Shown one piece after another: positions 23,778 through 32,357 of a stretch of 64,000 bases of DNA; within the stretch, counting starts at the first letter, position 1, and each line of letters begins with the position of its first letter. The stretch is from assembly GCA_963811255.1 (NCBI GenBank), contig CAWEQI010000001.1, forward strand, positions 930,001-994,000, read 5' to 3'. This DNA comes from Croceibacterium_B sp963811255 (lineage in GTDB: Bacteria > Pseudomonadota > Alphaproteobacteria > Sphingomonadales > Sphingomonadaceae). The translations under genes and the position numbers were made by a program. A model generated the notes under the pieces. That model made no database searches and had not been told where the DNA came from. It saw only the letters and a list, made by a program, of their open reading frames with translations.

Positions 23778-25582
23778 GGATCGGCCGCCTCGTCGCGCTG
23801 GCGACCTTCGCCCTCGCCCTCGCCCCAACCCCGGCGCTCGCCCAGGCGGCGGGCGAAGCGAGCGCGGTGATCGCGCCCAAGTGCGACCACGACTGCCTGA
23901 TCGGCCGGGTCGAGGACTTCATGCACGCCCTCGCCGCGCGCAATCCGAAGCAGGCCGGGCTCGCGAAGAACGTGCGCTATGCTGAAAACGACGTGCTCCT
24001 GCCGGTGGGGCAGGGGCTGTGGGCAACGATCGACGGCGCCGACGCCACCGGCCTCACCGCCGCCGATCCGCTGACCGGCAACGCCGCCTGGTTCGGCTCG
24101 ATCAAGGAGAACGACAACCCGGTGATCTACGCCGTCCGCGTCCACGTGAACGGCGCAGGCGCGATCGACCAGATCGAAGCGGTGGTCGACCGCAAGACCG
24201 CGCTGCCCGCCCCGTTCGGCGACGTTACGCACATGCACCACGACCCTGCCTTCAACGAGGTCCTGCCCGAAGCCGAGCGCCGCCCGCGCGAGCGCATGCT
24301 GTCGATCGCCGACGGCTACTTCAGCACCGTCGAATTGAACGACGGGCAGGTGCTGACCCAGTTCACCGACGATTGCGCCCGGCTGGAGAACGGCATCTCG
24401 ACCACCGCCGCGCCGAAGAACGGCGGCGGCGGCGCGGCGGCGATCATGGCCGGGTGCGAGAACCAGTTCAAACTCGGCCTCTATAAGATCAACAAGCGCA
24501 TCCGCCGCGATTTCTTCATTATCGACCCGGTGCGCGGGGTGGCGGTGGCGCGCGGCTTCTTCGATCACGCGAACGAGTTCGACCGCTACAAGCTCACCAA
24601 CGGGCGCGAGATGAAGACCGCGCTCAAGTGGCCCAATTCGATCACCCTGCTCGAAGCTTTCCGCATCCGCGACGGCAAGATCAGCCGGATCGAGGCGGTG
24701 TTCACTTACGTGCCCTATTTCATGCACAACCCGTTCCGCGGCCCGCCCTCGGTGCCGCCGCATTACCCGCCGCAGCCGAAATCATGCGACGCCGCCTGCC
24801 TGACGGCCGAGGCCGAGGCGGTTATGCACGCCTACGTCGGCAACCACTGGCAGCAGGTCAACTGGGCGCCGAAGGTCGGCTATGCCGAGAACTCGGTCGG
24901 AATGCGCGTCGGCGAAGGCACCTGGGCGACGGTGACCGCGATCGACCCGCATCCGCTGATCATCGCCGACTCGCAGACCGGCAAGGCGGTATGGCTCGGC
25001 CAGATTGAGGAGCACGGCCAGCCCGCCTGGGCGGTGATGACCATCGCCTCAGACGGCCAGAAAGTCGGCGGGATCGAGGCGGAAATCCGCCGCAAGGAAT
25101 ACGGCTTCCCGTGGGCCGAGCCGAGCGCAATCCCGCCCTATCCGGTGCTCCCCGCTGCCCAGCGCACCCCCCGCGCGGCGATGCTCAAGGGCGTCGCCGG
25201 CTTCTACGCCGCGCTCAACGCACATGACGGCAAGGCCCCGGCCGACCTCACCTCCGCGTGCCGGTGGATCGTCAACGGCCAGCCGCTCGGCGCCTGCCGC
25301 GCCCCGATCGAGCGCAATTCGCTGCAATGGATCGCCCGCTGGCGCGACCGCCAGGTGCTCGCGGTGGACGAGGCGCGCGGTCTCGTCGCGGTGCGCGTGT
25401 TCGAGGACATCCCCGCCACTCCGCGCCAGTTCGCCGGCCCGAACGGCGCCAGGATGCCCAACCCCGCCGCCTATCCGCACAGCCTGCGGATCGTAGAAGT
25501 GTTTCATTTCGTCGGCGGCAAGATCGAGGGGCTGCGGCGGTTTAGCGCGGAGCTGCCCTACGGCATGCCGCCGCACGAATGA
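23774..25582 (+). CDS. Secreted protein with two NTF2-like halves
   Basis: 602 residues from a GTG that overlaps the quinoprotein stop, with a signal peptide ending at ALAQ. The protein is an internal duplication: KCDHDCLIGRVEDFMHAL near residue 35 and SCDAACLTAEAEAVMHAY near residue 340 each open a half containing a YAEN segment and a terminal block with an aromatic-rich strand and RI-EVF-F-GGKI. Each half looks like an SnoaL/NTF2 fold with a CxxxC loop. No reaction is known. A diverged copy of its last 40 residues lies at 26634-26756, beyond the CDF gene. Confidence 0.78.
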   Translation: MRIGRLVALATFALALAPTPALAQAAGEASAVIAPKCDHDCLIGRVEDFMHALAARNPKQAGLAKNVRYAENDVLLPVGQGLWATIDGADATGLTAADPLTGNAAWFGSIKENDNPVIYAVRVHVNGAGAIDQIEAVVDRKTALPAPFGDVTHMHHDPAFNEVLPEAERRPRERMLSIADGYFSTVELNDGQVLTQFTDDCARLENGISTTAAPKNGGGGAAAIMAGCENQFKLGLYKINKRIRRDFFIIDPVRGVAVARGFFDHANEFDRYKLTNGREMKTALKWPNSITLLEAFRIRDGKISRIEAVFTYVPYFMHNPFRGPPSVPPHYPPQPKSCDAACLTAEAEAVMHAYVGNHWQQVNWAPKVGYAENSVGMRVGEGTWATVTAIDPHPLIIADSQTGKAVWLGQIEEHGQPAWAVMTIASDGQKVGGIEAEIRRKEYGFPWAEPSAIPPYPVLPAAQRTPRAAMLKGVAGFYAALNAHDGKAPADLTSACRWIVNGQPLGACRAPIERNSLQWIARWRDRQVLAVDEARGLVAVRVFEDIPATPRQFAGPNGARMPNPAAYPHSLRIVEVFHFVGGKIEGLRRFSAELPYGMPPHE

Positions 25583-25645
25583 ACCGGCGGTCCGCTGTCG
25601 CCATGACTGCGGGGCGGCAGGGAAATCGCGCCTCGAGTGCCCTGC

Positions 25646-26584
25646 TCAACCGGGGCAGTTCTCTTTCCGGGTGTCCATCGGACTCGGCTGCGGCCGCACG
25701 AAGACCTTCACGAGCTGAGGGTACTGCCTCTGCAACTCCTCTTCCATATGGGCAATCAGCCGTTCGATTTCGGGTGTCCGCAAGTCGTCGCGGAAGACAA
25801 CGCCGACATTGGCGACCACCTGGTCGGGCCCGAGCTGGCTCGTGAGCAGGGCGTCGATCCGCTTCACCCGGTCGTCCTCGAGGCTGAACTTCTTCAGCCC
25901 CTCGCGAAGCGCCTTGCTAGCCCTCTCGCCGACGAGCAGCCCCTTGGTCTCGCTGGCCAGCAGGATGGCGCCCGCGCCGAGGATGCTGCCGATGCAGATC
26001 GAGCCGGCGCCGTCGATCCACGGCGCGTCGAACTGCGCGGCAAGGAAGGTGGCGAGGGCGGCGACGGCGATGCCGACGAGGCCTGCCGTGTCGACGAACA
26101 TGACCATGAACAGCGGCGGATCCTTGCTCGCCCGCACCGTCGCGAGAATGCCGCGCTCGCCCATCACCTTGCGGAACGCCCGCCAGGCGAAGATCCAGCT
26201 CCCCGCCTCGAAAACGGCCGAGCAGCCATAGACGATGTAGTTGATCCACAAGTGGGTCAGCGGTTCCGGATGGAGCAGGTGACTGACACCTTCGTAGACC
26301 GAGGCCCCCGCGCCAAGCGCGAAGATGAGCAGCGAAACGACGAACGACCAGAAGTACAGCTCGCGGGCGTGGCCCAACGGGTGAATCTCGTCGGGCGGCT
26401 GCTCGGCGCGATGGCGGCCGTAGAGCAACAGCAGCTCGGTGCTGCTGTCGGCGACCGAGTGAAGGGCTTCGCTGACCATCGCCGAACTGCCCGAAAGCAC
26501 CGCCGCGACGCCCTTGGTCGCCGCAATCAGCACATCGCCGACCAGCCCGGCAATGACGACGATGCGGGAGGAGTCTTCGGCCAT
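25646..26584 (-). CDS. Cation diffusion facilitator (CDF) family transporter
   Basis: 312 residues with about six membrane segments. HSVAD in the second helix and a D-T-A-G-L-V-G segment in the fifth correspond to the metal-site helices of CDF exporters, and a C-terminal cytoplasmic domain follows (DDRVKRIDALLTSQLGPDQVV). HPLGHARE is the usual intracellular loop. It would export Zn, Co, Cd or Fe by proton antiport; the metal cannot be chosen from sequence. It lies between a complete NTF2-like gene and a fragment of the same gene on the opposite strand, which suggests it was inserted there. Confidence 0.9.
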   Translation of the reverse strand: MAEDSSRIVVIAGLVGDVLIAATKGVAAVLSGSSAMVSEALHSVADSSTELLLLYGRHRAEQPPDEIHPLGHARELYFWSFVVSLLIFALGAGASVYEGVSHLLHPEPLTHLWINYIVYGCSAVFEAGSWIFAWRAFRKVMGERGILATVRASKDPPLFMVMFVDTAGLVGIAVAALATFLAAQFDAPWIDGAGSICIGSILGAGAILLASETKGLLVGERASKALREGLKKFSLEDDRVKRIDALLTSQLGPDQVVANVGVVFRDDLRTPEIERLIAHMEEELQRQYPQLVKVFVRPQPSPMDTRKENCPG

Positions 26585-26633
26585 GGTCTTGAATACTGGC
26601 GGCGGCGGCGATGGTGCCGAAGTTTGCGGGCGA

Positions 26634-26756
26634 CCAGCCGTCGCCTATCCGCAGAGCCGGCGGATCGTCGAGGTGTCCCTGTTCGTCGGCGGTAAGATCG
26701 ACGGACTGAGGCGGTTTAGCCAGGAGTTGCCGTTCGGGACGCTGTCGCACGTGCGA
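26634..26756 (+). pseudogene. Fragment of the NTF2-like protein (C-terminal 40 residues)
   Basis: Translation in the plus frame reads VAYPQSRRIVEVSLFVGG, then KIDGLRRFSQELPFG. This parallels the end of the 23774 gene (AAYPHSLRIVEVFHFVGG, then KIEGLRRFSAELPYG). The match is obvious at the DNA level too, with many silent changes, so the copy is not recent. It has no start or upstream domain. It is a remnant of a paralogue whose body was lost, probably when the CDF gene arrived. Confidence 0.75.
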
Positions 26757-26882
26757 GGGGGCGGTGGCGCTATGTCGCTGGCGAGTCACACAAACCGAAG
26801 GGTAGAATGGAGAAACCGACTCGCGGGCAGCGCAGATGAAGCCCCGGCGGGCCGCGTGGCAACACGGGCGCACGGATTCCTG

Positions 26883-27248
26883 ATGACGAGAAAAGTCCCA
26901 CCGGAAAATGTTGCGCTGAAGCGCGCCTACGAAGACGCTTCGCCAAAGGACGGCGTACGGATTCTTGTCGATCGGCTCTGGCCGCGGGGTATCACCAAGC
27001 AGAAGGCTGCACTCGATCGGTGGGTCAAGGAACTGGCGCCCAGCACCGATCTGCGAAAGTGGTTCGCTCACGATCCGGAGCGCTGGCCAGAGTTCAGGCG
27101 GCGTTACGAAGCCGAGTTGAAGCAGCATTCCAGCCTGCTCGATGAGTTGCGGAGCCTGGCCCGCGAGCGTCAAGTCACTCTGGTCTACTCGGCCCACGAC
27201 GAGCGTCACAACGACGCCGTTGTGCTTCGCGAGGTACTTTTGCGATAG
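26883..27248 (+). CDS. DUF488 family protein
   Basis: 121 residues. KRAYEDASPKDGVRILVDRLWPRGITKQKAALDRWVKELAPSTDLRKWF, FRRRYEAEL and the terminal VTLVYSAHDERHNDAVVL are the standard DUF488 landmarks, including the conserved WPRG. The family is small, cytoplasmic and without a firm function. ATG 26883 gives the usual N-terminus, but its ribosome site is weak. An in-frame ATG at 26772 would add 37 poorly conserved residues. Confidence 0.85.
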   Translation: MTRKVPPENVALKRAYEDASPKDGVRILVDRLWPRGITKQKAALDRWVKELAPSTDLRKWFAHDPERWPEFRRRYEAELKQHSSLLDELRSLARERQVTLVYSAHDERHNDAVVLREVLLR

Positions 27249-27508
27249 ATTGCGCGGTGGTGAGCCCTGCTGGAAGCCCCGAGGGTGCCTCGATCTGGGG
27301 ACCATCCAACACAGCATTTTGAGGCGCTTCTGGACCCCGCTGGGAGCGTTCTGGGATGCTCGGGCTGAGTGGCGCGAACCTGATCACAGCAATCAGGTCA
27401 AGCGCTCTCCCTCTGCGGCTTCAATTGCCTCCACGGCCACACTGAGCGCTTTGCGCCGTTTCTCAGACTCGACCTGGACGGCGCCAGCACGCGGCTGCAC
27501 AGCGAGAC

Positions 27509-28437
27509 ATGACGTCGCCGGTTCGCTTGGCGGGCGTCGAACTCGGGGGCACGAAGACAATCGTGGTGCTCGCCAGCGACGGAACAGTAGTCAAGCAGCA
27601 GACGATCCCGACAACCACTCCGGCGGAGACGCTCGAGAGGGCGTGGGCGAGCCTTACAACCTGGAACAGCGAGGCGCCGCTGTCTGCCCTCGGAATAGCC
27701 TCGTTCGGTCCACTCGAGCTGCGCCGGAATTCGCCGGCGTTCGGCCGACTGCACAAGACGCCCAAGGCACGCTGGACCGGCGCGGACGTCGCTGGCGCCC
27801 TGAGCGCCGGGCTCGCATGCCCGTGGACGATCGATACCGACGTGAACGGCGCCGCCCTTGCCGAATATCGCTGGGGCGCCGGCCAGGGGCACCCCAACCT
27901 GTGGTACATCACCGTCGGAACCGGCGTCGGCGGCGGCTTGCTGATCGACGGAAAACCGGTGCACGGCGCGATGCACCCGAAGTCGGTCACATCCGGGCGA
28001 GAAGGCCGGCCGGCGACGGTTTCCCCGGCGTCTGCCGTTTCCATGGCGACTGCATCGAAGGGCTGGTGTCCGGGCCCGCACTGGCAGCGCGCTTCGGCTG
28101 CGATCCAGCGGCCATCTCCGACGCGGATTTGCGCTGGAATGATGTCGCCGCGGACCTCGCCGAGCTCGTGGCCACCTTGCTGCTGACGACGGCCGCGACG
28201 GCGGTCCTGTTCGGCGGATCGGTGGTCACCAGCCGTCCGTTTCTCCTGCCACTGATCAACCGCGCGACGCTGGCACGATTGTCAGGTTACCTGCCGGCGG
28301 TAGACAGTCGTTCGATCGACGGAATCGTTCGCCTCGCCGGTCTGCGCGAGGACACGGGCCCCCGTGGTGCTCTCGCGCTGGCCGATCAGGCTCGGCGAGA
28401 GCAGGCGACCGCCACGGAGGGCACCGGCCCCCGCTGA
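27509..28437 (+). pseudogene. ROK-family sugar kinase (fructokinase-like), frameshifted
   Basis: The first frame (from 27509) reads VRLAGVELGGTKTIVVLASDG (phosphate loop), GIASFGPLELR, TDVNGAALAEYRWG and TVGTGVGGGLLIDG up to HGAMHP at about 27978. The kinase then continues in another frame: EVGHIRARR, GVCRFHGDCIEGLVSGPA (zinc site with His/Cys ligands), and VLFGGSVV to the stop at 28437. One missing base near 27977-27979 accounts for the shift. Otherwise the length (about 309 residues) is that of an intact ROK fructokinase. It is a recent pseudogene or a base-calling error. Confidence 0.82.
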
Positions 28438-28474
28438 AGTATCGGACTCGCGCTTGCTCGCGAGCCGACCGCTG

Positions 28475-29563
28475 TCATTTCGCAAGGTGGTCCTCGAAGA
28501 ACTCGGCCATCACGCGATAGGCGTCTCGCGACTCGGGCAATTCGCTGTCGTAGAAGAACCCGTGGAACATCGCGTCCCAGCCGAAAAAGCGAGTCTCCAC
28601 GCCGGCTCGATCGAGGGCGTCGTGCGAGTTGAGCGCGGCGCTGAATTCCATCGAGCGGGTGCCCGATATGAACAGCGTCGGCGGGAATTTGGCGAGCACG
28701 GCCGGCGAGACCAGCGGAAAGGCAAGCGGGTCGTCTGTCTTGGCCGTGTCCATGTAGCCCGGCAGGCGCGGCGCGGGCTTGGCCGGAGCGGCGCGTGGGG
28801 GGCTGGGTCCATTGGTGAGAACGCCGGCGAGATGTCCGGAATCCCCGGCGACGAGTTGACCGAGCGAGGCACAGAATACGCCGATGGCAGCCGGATTGGG
28901 CAGATTGTGCGCCTGAAACCAAGCGATCGACTGTCCGGTGAGAATGCCTCCCGCGGAGCAACCGTAGAGCACCATGTGCTGCGGCGAGTAGGTCTTCAGC
29001 AACTCGCGATAGACCGATGCGACATCCTCGCTGGCCGCCGGGAACTGCGCCTCCGGGCCCATTCGATAATCAATCGAGATGACTTTGATGCGCATGATCG
29101 CGGCGAGCGGGATCGATTCTACCAGCGAAGCGGTGCGCGAGCCCGAGATGAAGCCGCCGCCGTGCACGTTGATCAGAATGCGCTGCCTGTTTTCCGGCGC
29201 GATACCGTCTTCGGGCGTCACGACCTGAGTGAAGACGCCGCCAATTGACCGTTCGGCGACGTCCACCTTGTAGCGCTTGCGCATCGGCGCCAGGAAGGTT
29301 TCCATGATCTGGTCCTGCCGCGCGCGATAACCCTTCAGATCTTCGGCCGCGCTCGGCCCGCCTGCGAACGGGTGGTCCAGGATCAGCGAGCGCAGTAACG
29401 CCCTGGCCTCGGGGCTGAGCAGGTCGGAAAGGGGGACCTGCACGCCGTCGAGCTGCACCGTGCCGTCGGGAAGGGCTTTCGGCTCCTGCGCGCCGGTCGC
29501 GGACTGCGCCATAAGTGCCAACGCACACAGCGCCGAGAAGGCCCTCTTCATAACGGATGTCAT
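28475..29563 (-). CDS. Secreted alpha/beta hydrolase (hormone-sensitive-lipase type)
   Basis: 362 residues with a signal peptide (MKRAFSALCALALMAQSATGA). The oxyanion motif HGGGF, nucleophile motif GCSAGG (serine near the middle) and a terminal FHGFFYDSELPES histidine match the HSL esterase group. It would hydrolyse short or medium esters. The start at 29563 follows an excellent AGGAGGTGA ribosome site; the longer reading upstream is unsupported. It lies 56 bases downstream of the ceramidase-like gene, so they are probably cotranscribed and act on the same lipid-like material. Confidence 0.87.
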   Translation of the reverse strand: MTSVMKRAFSALCALALMAQSATGAQEPKALPDGTVQLDGVQVPLSDLLSPEARALLRSLILDHPFAGGPSAAEDLKGYRARQDQIMETFLAPMRKRYKVDVAERSIGGVFTQVVTPEDGIAPENRQRILINVHGGGFISGSRTASLVESIPLAAIMRIKVISIDYRMGPEAQFPAASEDVASVYRELLKTYSPQHMVLYGCSAGGILTGQSIAWFQAHNLPNPAAIGVFCASLGQLVAGDSGHLAGVLTNGPSPPRAAPAKPAPRLPGYMDTAKTDDPLAFPLVSPAVLAKFPPTLFISGTRSMEFSAALNSHDALDRAGVETRFFGWDAMFHGFFYDSELPESRDAYRVMAEFFEDHLAK

Positions 29564-29619
29564 GGTCGCGTTCACCTCCTCACGTGAGCATCGCGGGCGA
29601 GACGTGACCGACGCAAACG

Positions 29620-30990
29620 TCAGCTCCCGCGGGGATCGGGCTGTGTCTTTTCGATCATGTCGATGAGCCCTTCGTCGATCGCCGTCTCGGCGCATCCGGG
29701 TTTGAGGCGCGAGGATAGCACTTCGAACGTCTCGTAGCCGAAGGCCGCGTCGTTGGGGATGTATCCGCTGTTGGCCATGCCGTTGGTCAGCGTCGTCATC
29801 ATCGTGTGCTTGAGCGGGGATTCGCGTTTGAACCGCAGGCCGATATCGGTGAAGATCTCTGCGTCGACTCCACCGATGGCGGTGTCGCCGATGCGCAGCA
29901 GGCTCAGGCGGATGTTGACCGGCTCGCCATCGACATAGTGTCCCGGATAGCCGGCCCGGCCGCTGTCCGTGCGGGTACGCCCGGGGCAGGTCACGTTCTC
30001 GCTCAATCCCTTGATGACGGCGTCCTTTACCGGCCGCTCCATGTTGGCACGCATCACGTGGAGCACTTCCTCGCCCAGCATCTGGCCCATCGAGAGGATC
30101 ATCTGCTTCTGCTGGTTCATCAGCAACTGCACGCGGGGATTGCTCCGGTCGAGGCCTTCGCCGCCCGGCGGCATCGCATTGCTTATGTCCTGCCCTCGCT
30201 TGGCGTAGTCCTTGATGCGGATGTCACGCAACTCGTAGGTCTGGTTGAAGTAGATCGGGTTCTGGTCGCCCGCGGGCCCGTTCGAGTAGACCGCTACCGC
30301 ATCGTCGCCGAGCGATTCCTCGATGTAGCGCGAGGTGGCGCCCTGGATGTCGCCGCTCAGCATGTCGAGCGTGCCGGTGATCACTCCGTGGACGCCGTAG
30401 TTGTAATAGACGCCGATCGGCTTTCCGTCGCTCGCCTTGAACTCGACGACGGCGACGGTCTTGTCCGACGGACCATCGTAATTCGGGCCCTCCCACCAGC
30501 GGTGGGTCTTGGGGTCGATGATGTTGCGGTTGACGTTGATGTACGAAACGCCGGTTCCGTAGCTCATTGCCGCCGGCTGCAGCTTCGCGAGCGCCTCCTT
30601 CACGGCCTCGACCGCTCCATCCTCATAGTCGATCACGGTGCTGCCGCCGAAGGGTACGCTGTGAGTGTGCGTCGCCGTCAGAAGCAGATTGGTGGCGGGG
30701 ATGTGGAAGGTGGCGGCGACGCGCTCGCTGACCGCCTTCCACAAGGGCGGAGGTATCGCACCCGCATCGAGCGTGACCAGCGCCGCCTTCGACGTGCCGT
30801 TGTCGATCACGATCGCACGGGCGAAGACGTGATCGAGAATGCCGCGAAAATTCTTCGGAAGCTTGTCGGCCGGCGGCGTGACGTCGACTTTCGCGGCGCC
30901 GGCCTTGAGACTCATCTCCCCCGCCGCGGTGGCCGGGGCGGAAAGAGTGAGAGCGCCGAGAGCTGCGATTGAAACGATCAGCGCTTTCAT
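29620..30990 (-). CDS. Secreted neutral/alkaline ceramidase N-terminal-domain protein
   Basis: 456 residues with a signal peptide ending at ATAA. KAGAAKVDVTPP at the mature start, LLTATHTHSVPFGG, YYNYGVHGVITG and the GPAGDQNP segment are the zinc-site landmarks of neutral ceramidase N-terminal domains. At 456 residues it lacks the C-terminal domain of full ceramidases (about 650+), so it may act on another amide or be a shortened enzyme. Sphingolipids are native lipids of Sphingomonadales, which makes the annotation intriguing but not proof of substrate. AGGAGC precedes the ATG. Confidence 0.82.
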   Translation of the reverse strand: MKALIVSIAALGALTLSAPATAAGEMSLKAGAAKVDVTPPADKLPKNFRGILDHVFARAIVIDNGTSKAALVTLDAGAIPPPLWKAVSERVAATFHIPATNLLLTATHTHSVPFGGSTVIDYEDGAVEAVKEALAKLQPAAMSYGTGVSYINVNRNIIDPKTHRWWEGPNYDGPSDKTVAVVEFKASDGKPIGVYYNYGVHGVITGTLDMLSGDIQGATSRYIEESLGDDAVAVYSNGPAGDQNPIYFNQTYELRDIRIKDYAKRGQDISNAMPPGGEGLDRSNPRVQLLMNQQKQMILSMGQMLGEEVLHVMRANMERPVKDAVIKGLSENVTCPGRTRTDSGRAGYPGHYVDGEPVNIRLSLLRIGDTAIGGVDAEIFTDIGLRFKRESPLKHTMMTTLTNGMANSGYIPNDAAFGYETFEVLSSRLKPGCAETAIDEGLIDMIEKTQPDPRGS

Positions 30991-31075
30991 GAACTTGCTC
31001 CTTTGGTCGTTTTTGCCGGTTTCCCTTGCCCCGGCATATCTCTCGCCTTGGCCATAATTTAGCGGCCAAAGGGCC

Positions 31076-31475
31076 TCACTGGAAATTCGCCCGCAAGCGC
31101 AATCCGATCGTGCGCGGCGTCGGCCCCGCTCCGGAATTGGGCGTCGCCCCGAAAACGATCGTCGGACCGCGTTCGTCGGTCAGGTTTTCGCCGTAAAGCG
31201 CCAGCTCGAAGTGATCCACCCGCACCCCCAGCGTGGCGTTGAGCAGGCTGTATGGATCGGCATATTGGCCGCTTGTCTGGAGGCGGTTTCCGGAATGGCT
31301 CCAGGCGATGTTGAAGAAATCGTCGACTTTGTCGCTCAGCGATCCATTGTAGGAGGCCGCGATGCGCCAGTTGTGTTCGATCGTGTTGACGATCCGCGTC
31401 CCGGGCCGAAGATAGGGCAACGCCGCTTGCACCGCGGGATCGACCCGATCGAAGTGGCCGGTGTTGACATTCCCA
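31076..31475 (-). pseudogene. TonB-dependent receptor, C-terminal fragment
   Basis: The minus-strand frame ending at 31076 gives about 130 residues of outer-membrane barrel: NTIEHNWRIAASYNGSL, DDFFNIAWSHSG, PYSLLNATLGVRV, ELALYGENLTDERG and a terminal LRLRANFQ, the typical last strand. Upstream of about 31475 the sequence no longer reads as receptor; the opposite strand there encodes a partition-protein fragment instead. Receptor, ceramidase-like gene and esterase would have formed one import-and-hydrolysis unit, so loss of the receptor body may silence or starve it. Confidence 0.8.
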
Positions 31476-31942
31476 TCCGGGCCAAACGGAATCTGCTCGT
31501 CGGCATCTGCGAGGAAACTGCCAACCTGCTGCGCGACAAGCACGTGCCCCTCAACGCGTTCGTCCAGCTGCGCAAGCTGAAGCCAATGCGGCAGATCGCG
31601 GCGACCGAGATGATGGTGGCGATGAACCGCTACTCGACGGGTTATGCCAAGTCGATCGTCGCGGCGACACCGGCCGACCAGCTCGTCGAGGGCAAGCGCC
31701 AATCGAATCTCGGGCTTTCTACCGAGCAGATGGAGGTCATGAGCGACGAAGCGGAGAGGCTCGATCGGGAGTTCAGGGCGATCGAGCAGACCTACGGTGC
31801 CGATCATCTCGATCTGGTTCTCGCCACGGCTTATATTTCCAGCCTGCTCGAGAACGCGAAGGTCGTGCGCCATCTGGCGCGGCATCACTCAGCTCTACTC
31901 AGCGAATTTCAGAAGATCGCAGAAATCCAGAAGGCGGCGTGA
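31475..31942 (+). pseudogene. Plasmid-partition RepB/ParB-like protein, C-terminal fragment
   Basis: About 155 residues from IRAKRNLLVGICEETANLL, through KLKPMRQIAATEMMVAMNRY and SIVAATPADQLVE, to DHLDLVLATAYISSLLENAKVVRHLARHH and a stop at 31942. This is the C-terminal region seen in RepB-type plasmid partition proteins; the DNA-binding ParB/RepB N-terminus is absent. The fragment starts where the TonB-receptor fragment stops. It marks DNA that once belonged to a plasmid or an integrated element. Confidence 0.78.
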
Positions 31943-32296
31943 TGGGGACCCGGACCCGATAAGCGCGGGGACCGCGGGAGACGCCGCACCGTGGGGCGGA
32001 TCGAGCGCGGGTGGTGGGAATGGCGGCGATCCCGCGCGGAGCCCACCCGGAAACCTAGATGGGTTTCCGTCCGGTGCGCCAGTCTAGCCGCGGACTGGCG
32101 CACATTCGCTGGAATCGGGAGTGGACAGCGCGAAATGGCCGACACCAGACCGGCCGCTCCTGAGCCGCGGCATCGCTGAAGCGGACTCGCCATGTCCCCG
32201 ACGCACCGGCGCGAGGTTGGCTATTACCACACATCAAGAGGGCCGCGCCGACCTACCCCGCGGGCAGCTTCTTGTCGCTTTGTTTCGAGTATTTCC
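31943..32296. other. Non-coding stretch with two tandem hairpins
   Basis: No gene is supported here. The stretch carries two adjacent perfect stem-loops (32048-32069 and 32074-32103) and ends at the arsenic promoter. The base composition is less uniform than in the flanking operons. In repABC plasmids the interval after repB holds an antisense RNA, but a comparison with that element is only a thought. Confidence 0.4.
32048..32103. repeat. Two adjacent perfect stem-loops
   Basis: The first has arms CGGAAACC (32048-32055) and GGTTTCCG (32062-32069). The second has arms GTGCGCCAGTC (32074-32084) and GACTGGCGCAC (32093-32103) with an 8-base loop. Neither has a T-run. They lie 105 bases after the partition-protein fragment. 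They may be termination, antisense-RNA or recombination structures. Confidence 0.55.
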
Positions 32297-32350
32297 GAAA
32301 TGAGTTGACAGGGCGGTTACCAATCATCATTTCGATCCTAGATGAAATGA
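32297..32350 (+). promoter_or_regulatory. ars operon promoter with three ArsR-type half-sites
   Basis: GAAATGA occurs at 32297-32303 and 32344-32350, and its complement TCATTTC at 32327-32333. They bracket a TTGACA -35 box (32305-32310) and a poor -10 candidate near 32328. The paired inverted half-sites just before the arsR start fit an ArsR operator that would block RNA polymerase until arsenite binds. Confidence 0.6.
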
Positions 32351-32357
32351 GTTTTAT

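Noticed and set aside
21573..23828. 751-residue open frame antisense to the quinohaemoprotein gene
   Set aside because: Long antisense frames are expected in GC-rich coding DNA. The composition (His, Arg, Val, Gly rich) has no domain signatures.
26585..28474. Insertion sequence around the CDF, DUF488 and kinase genes
   Set aside because: No transposase, terminal inverted repeats or target duplications were found, so the mosaic is described without naming an element.
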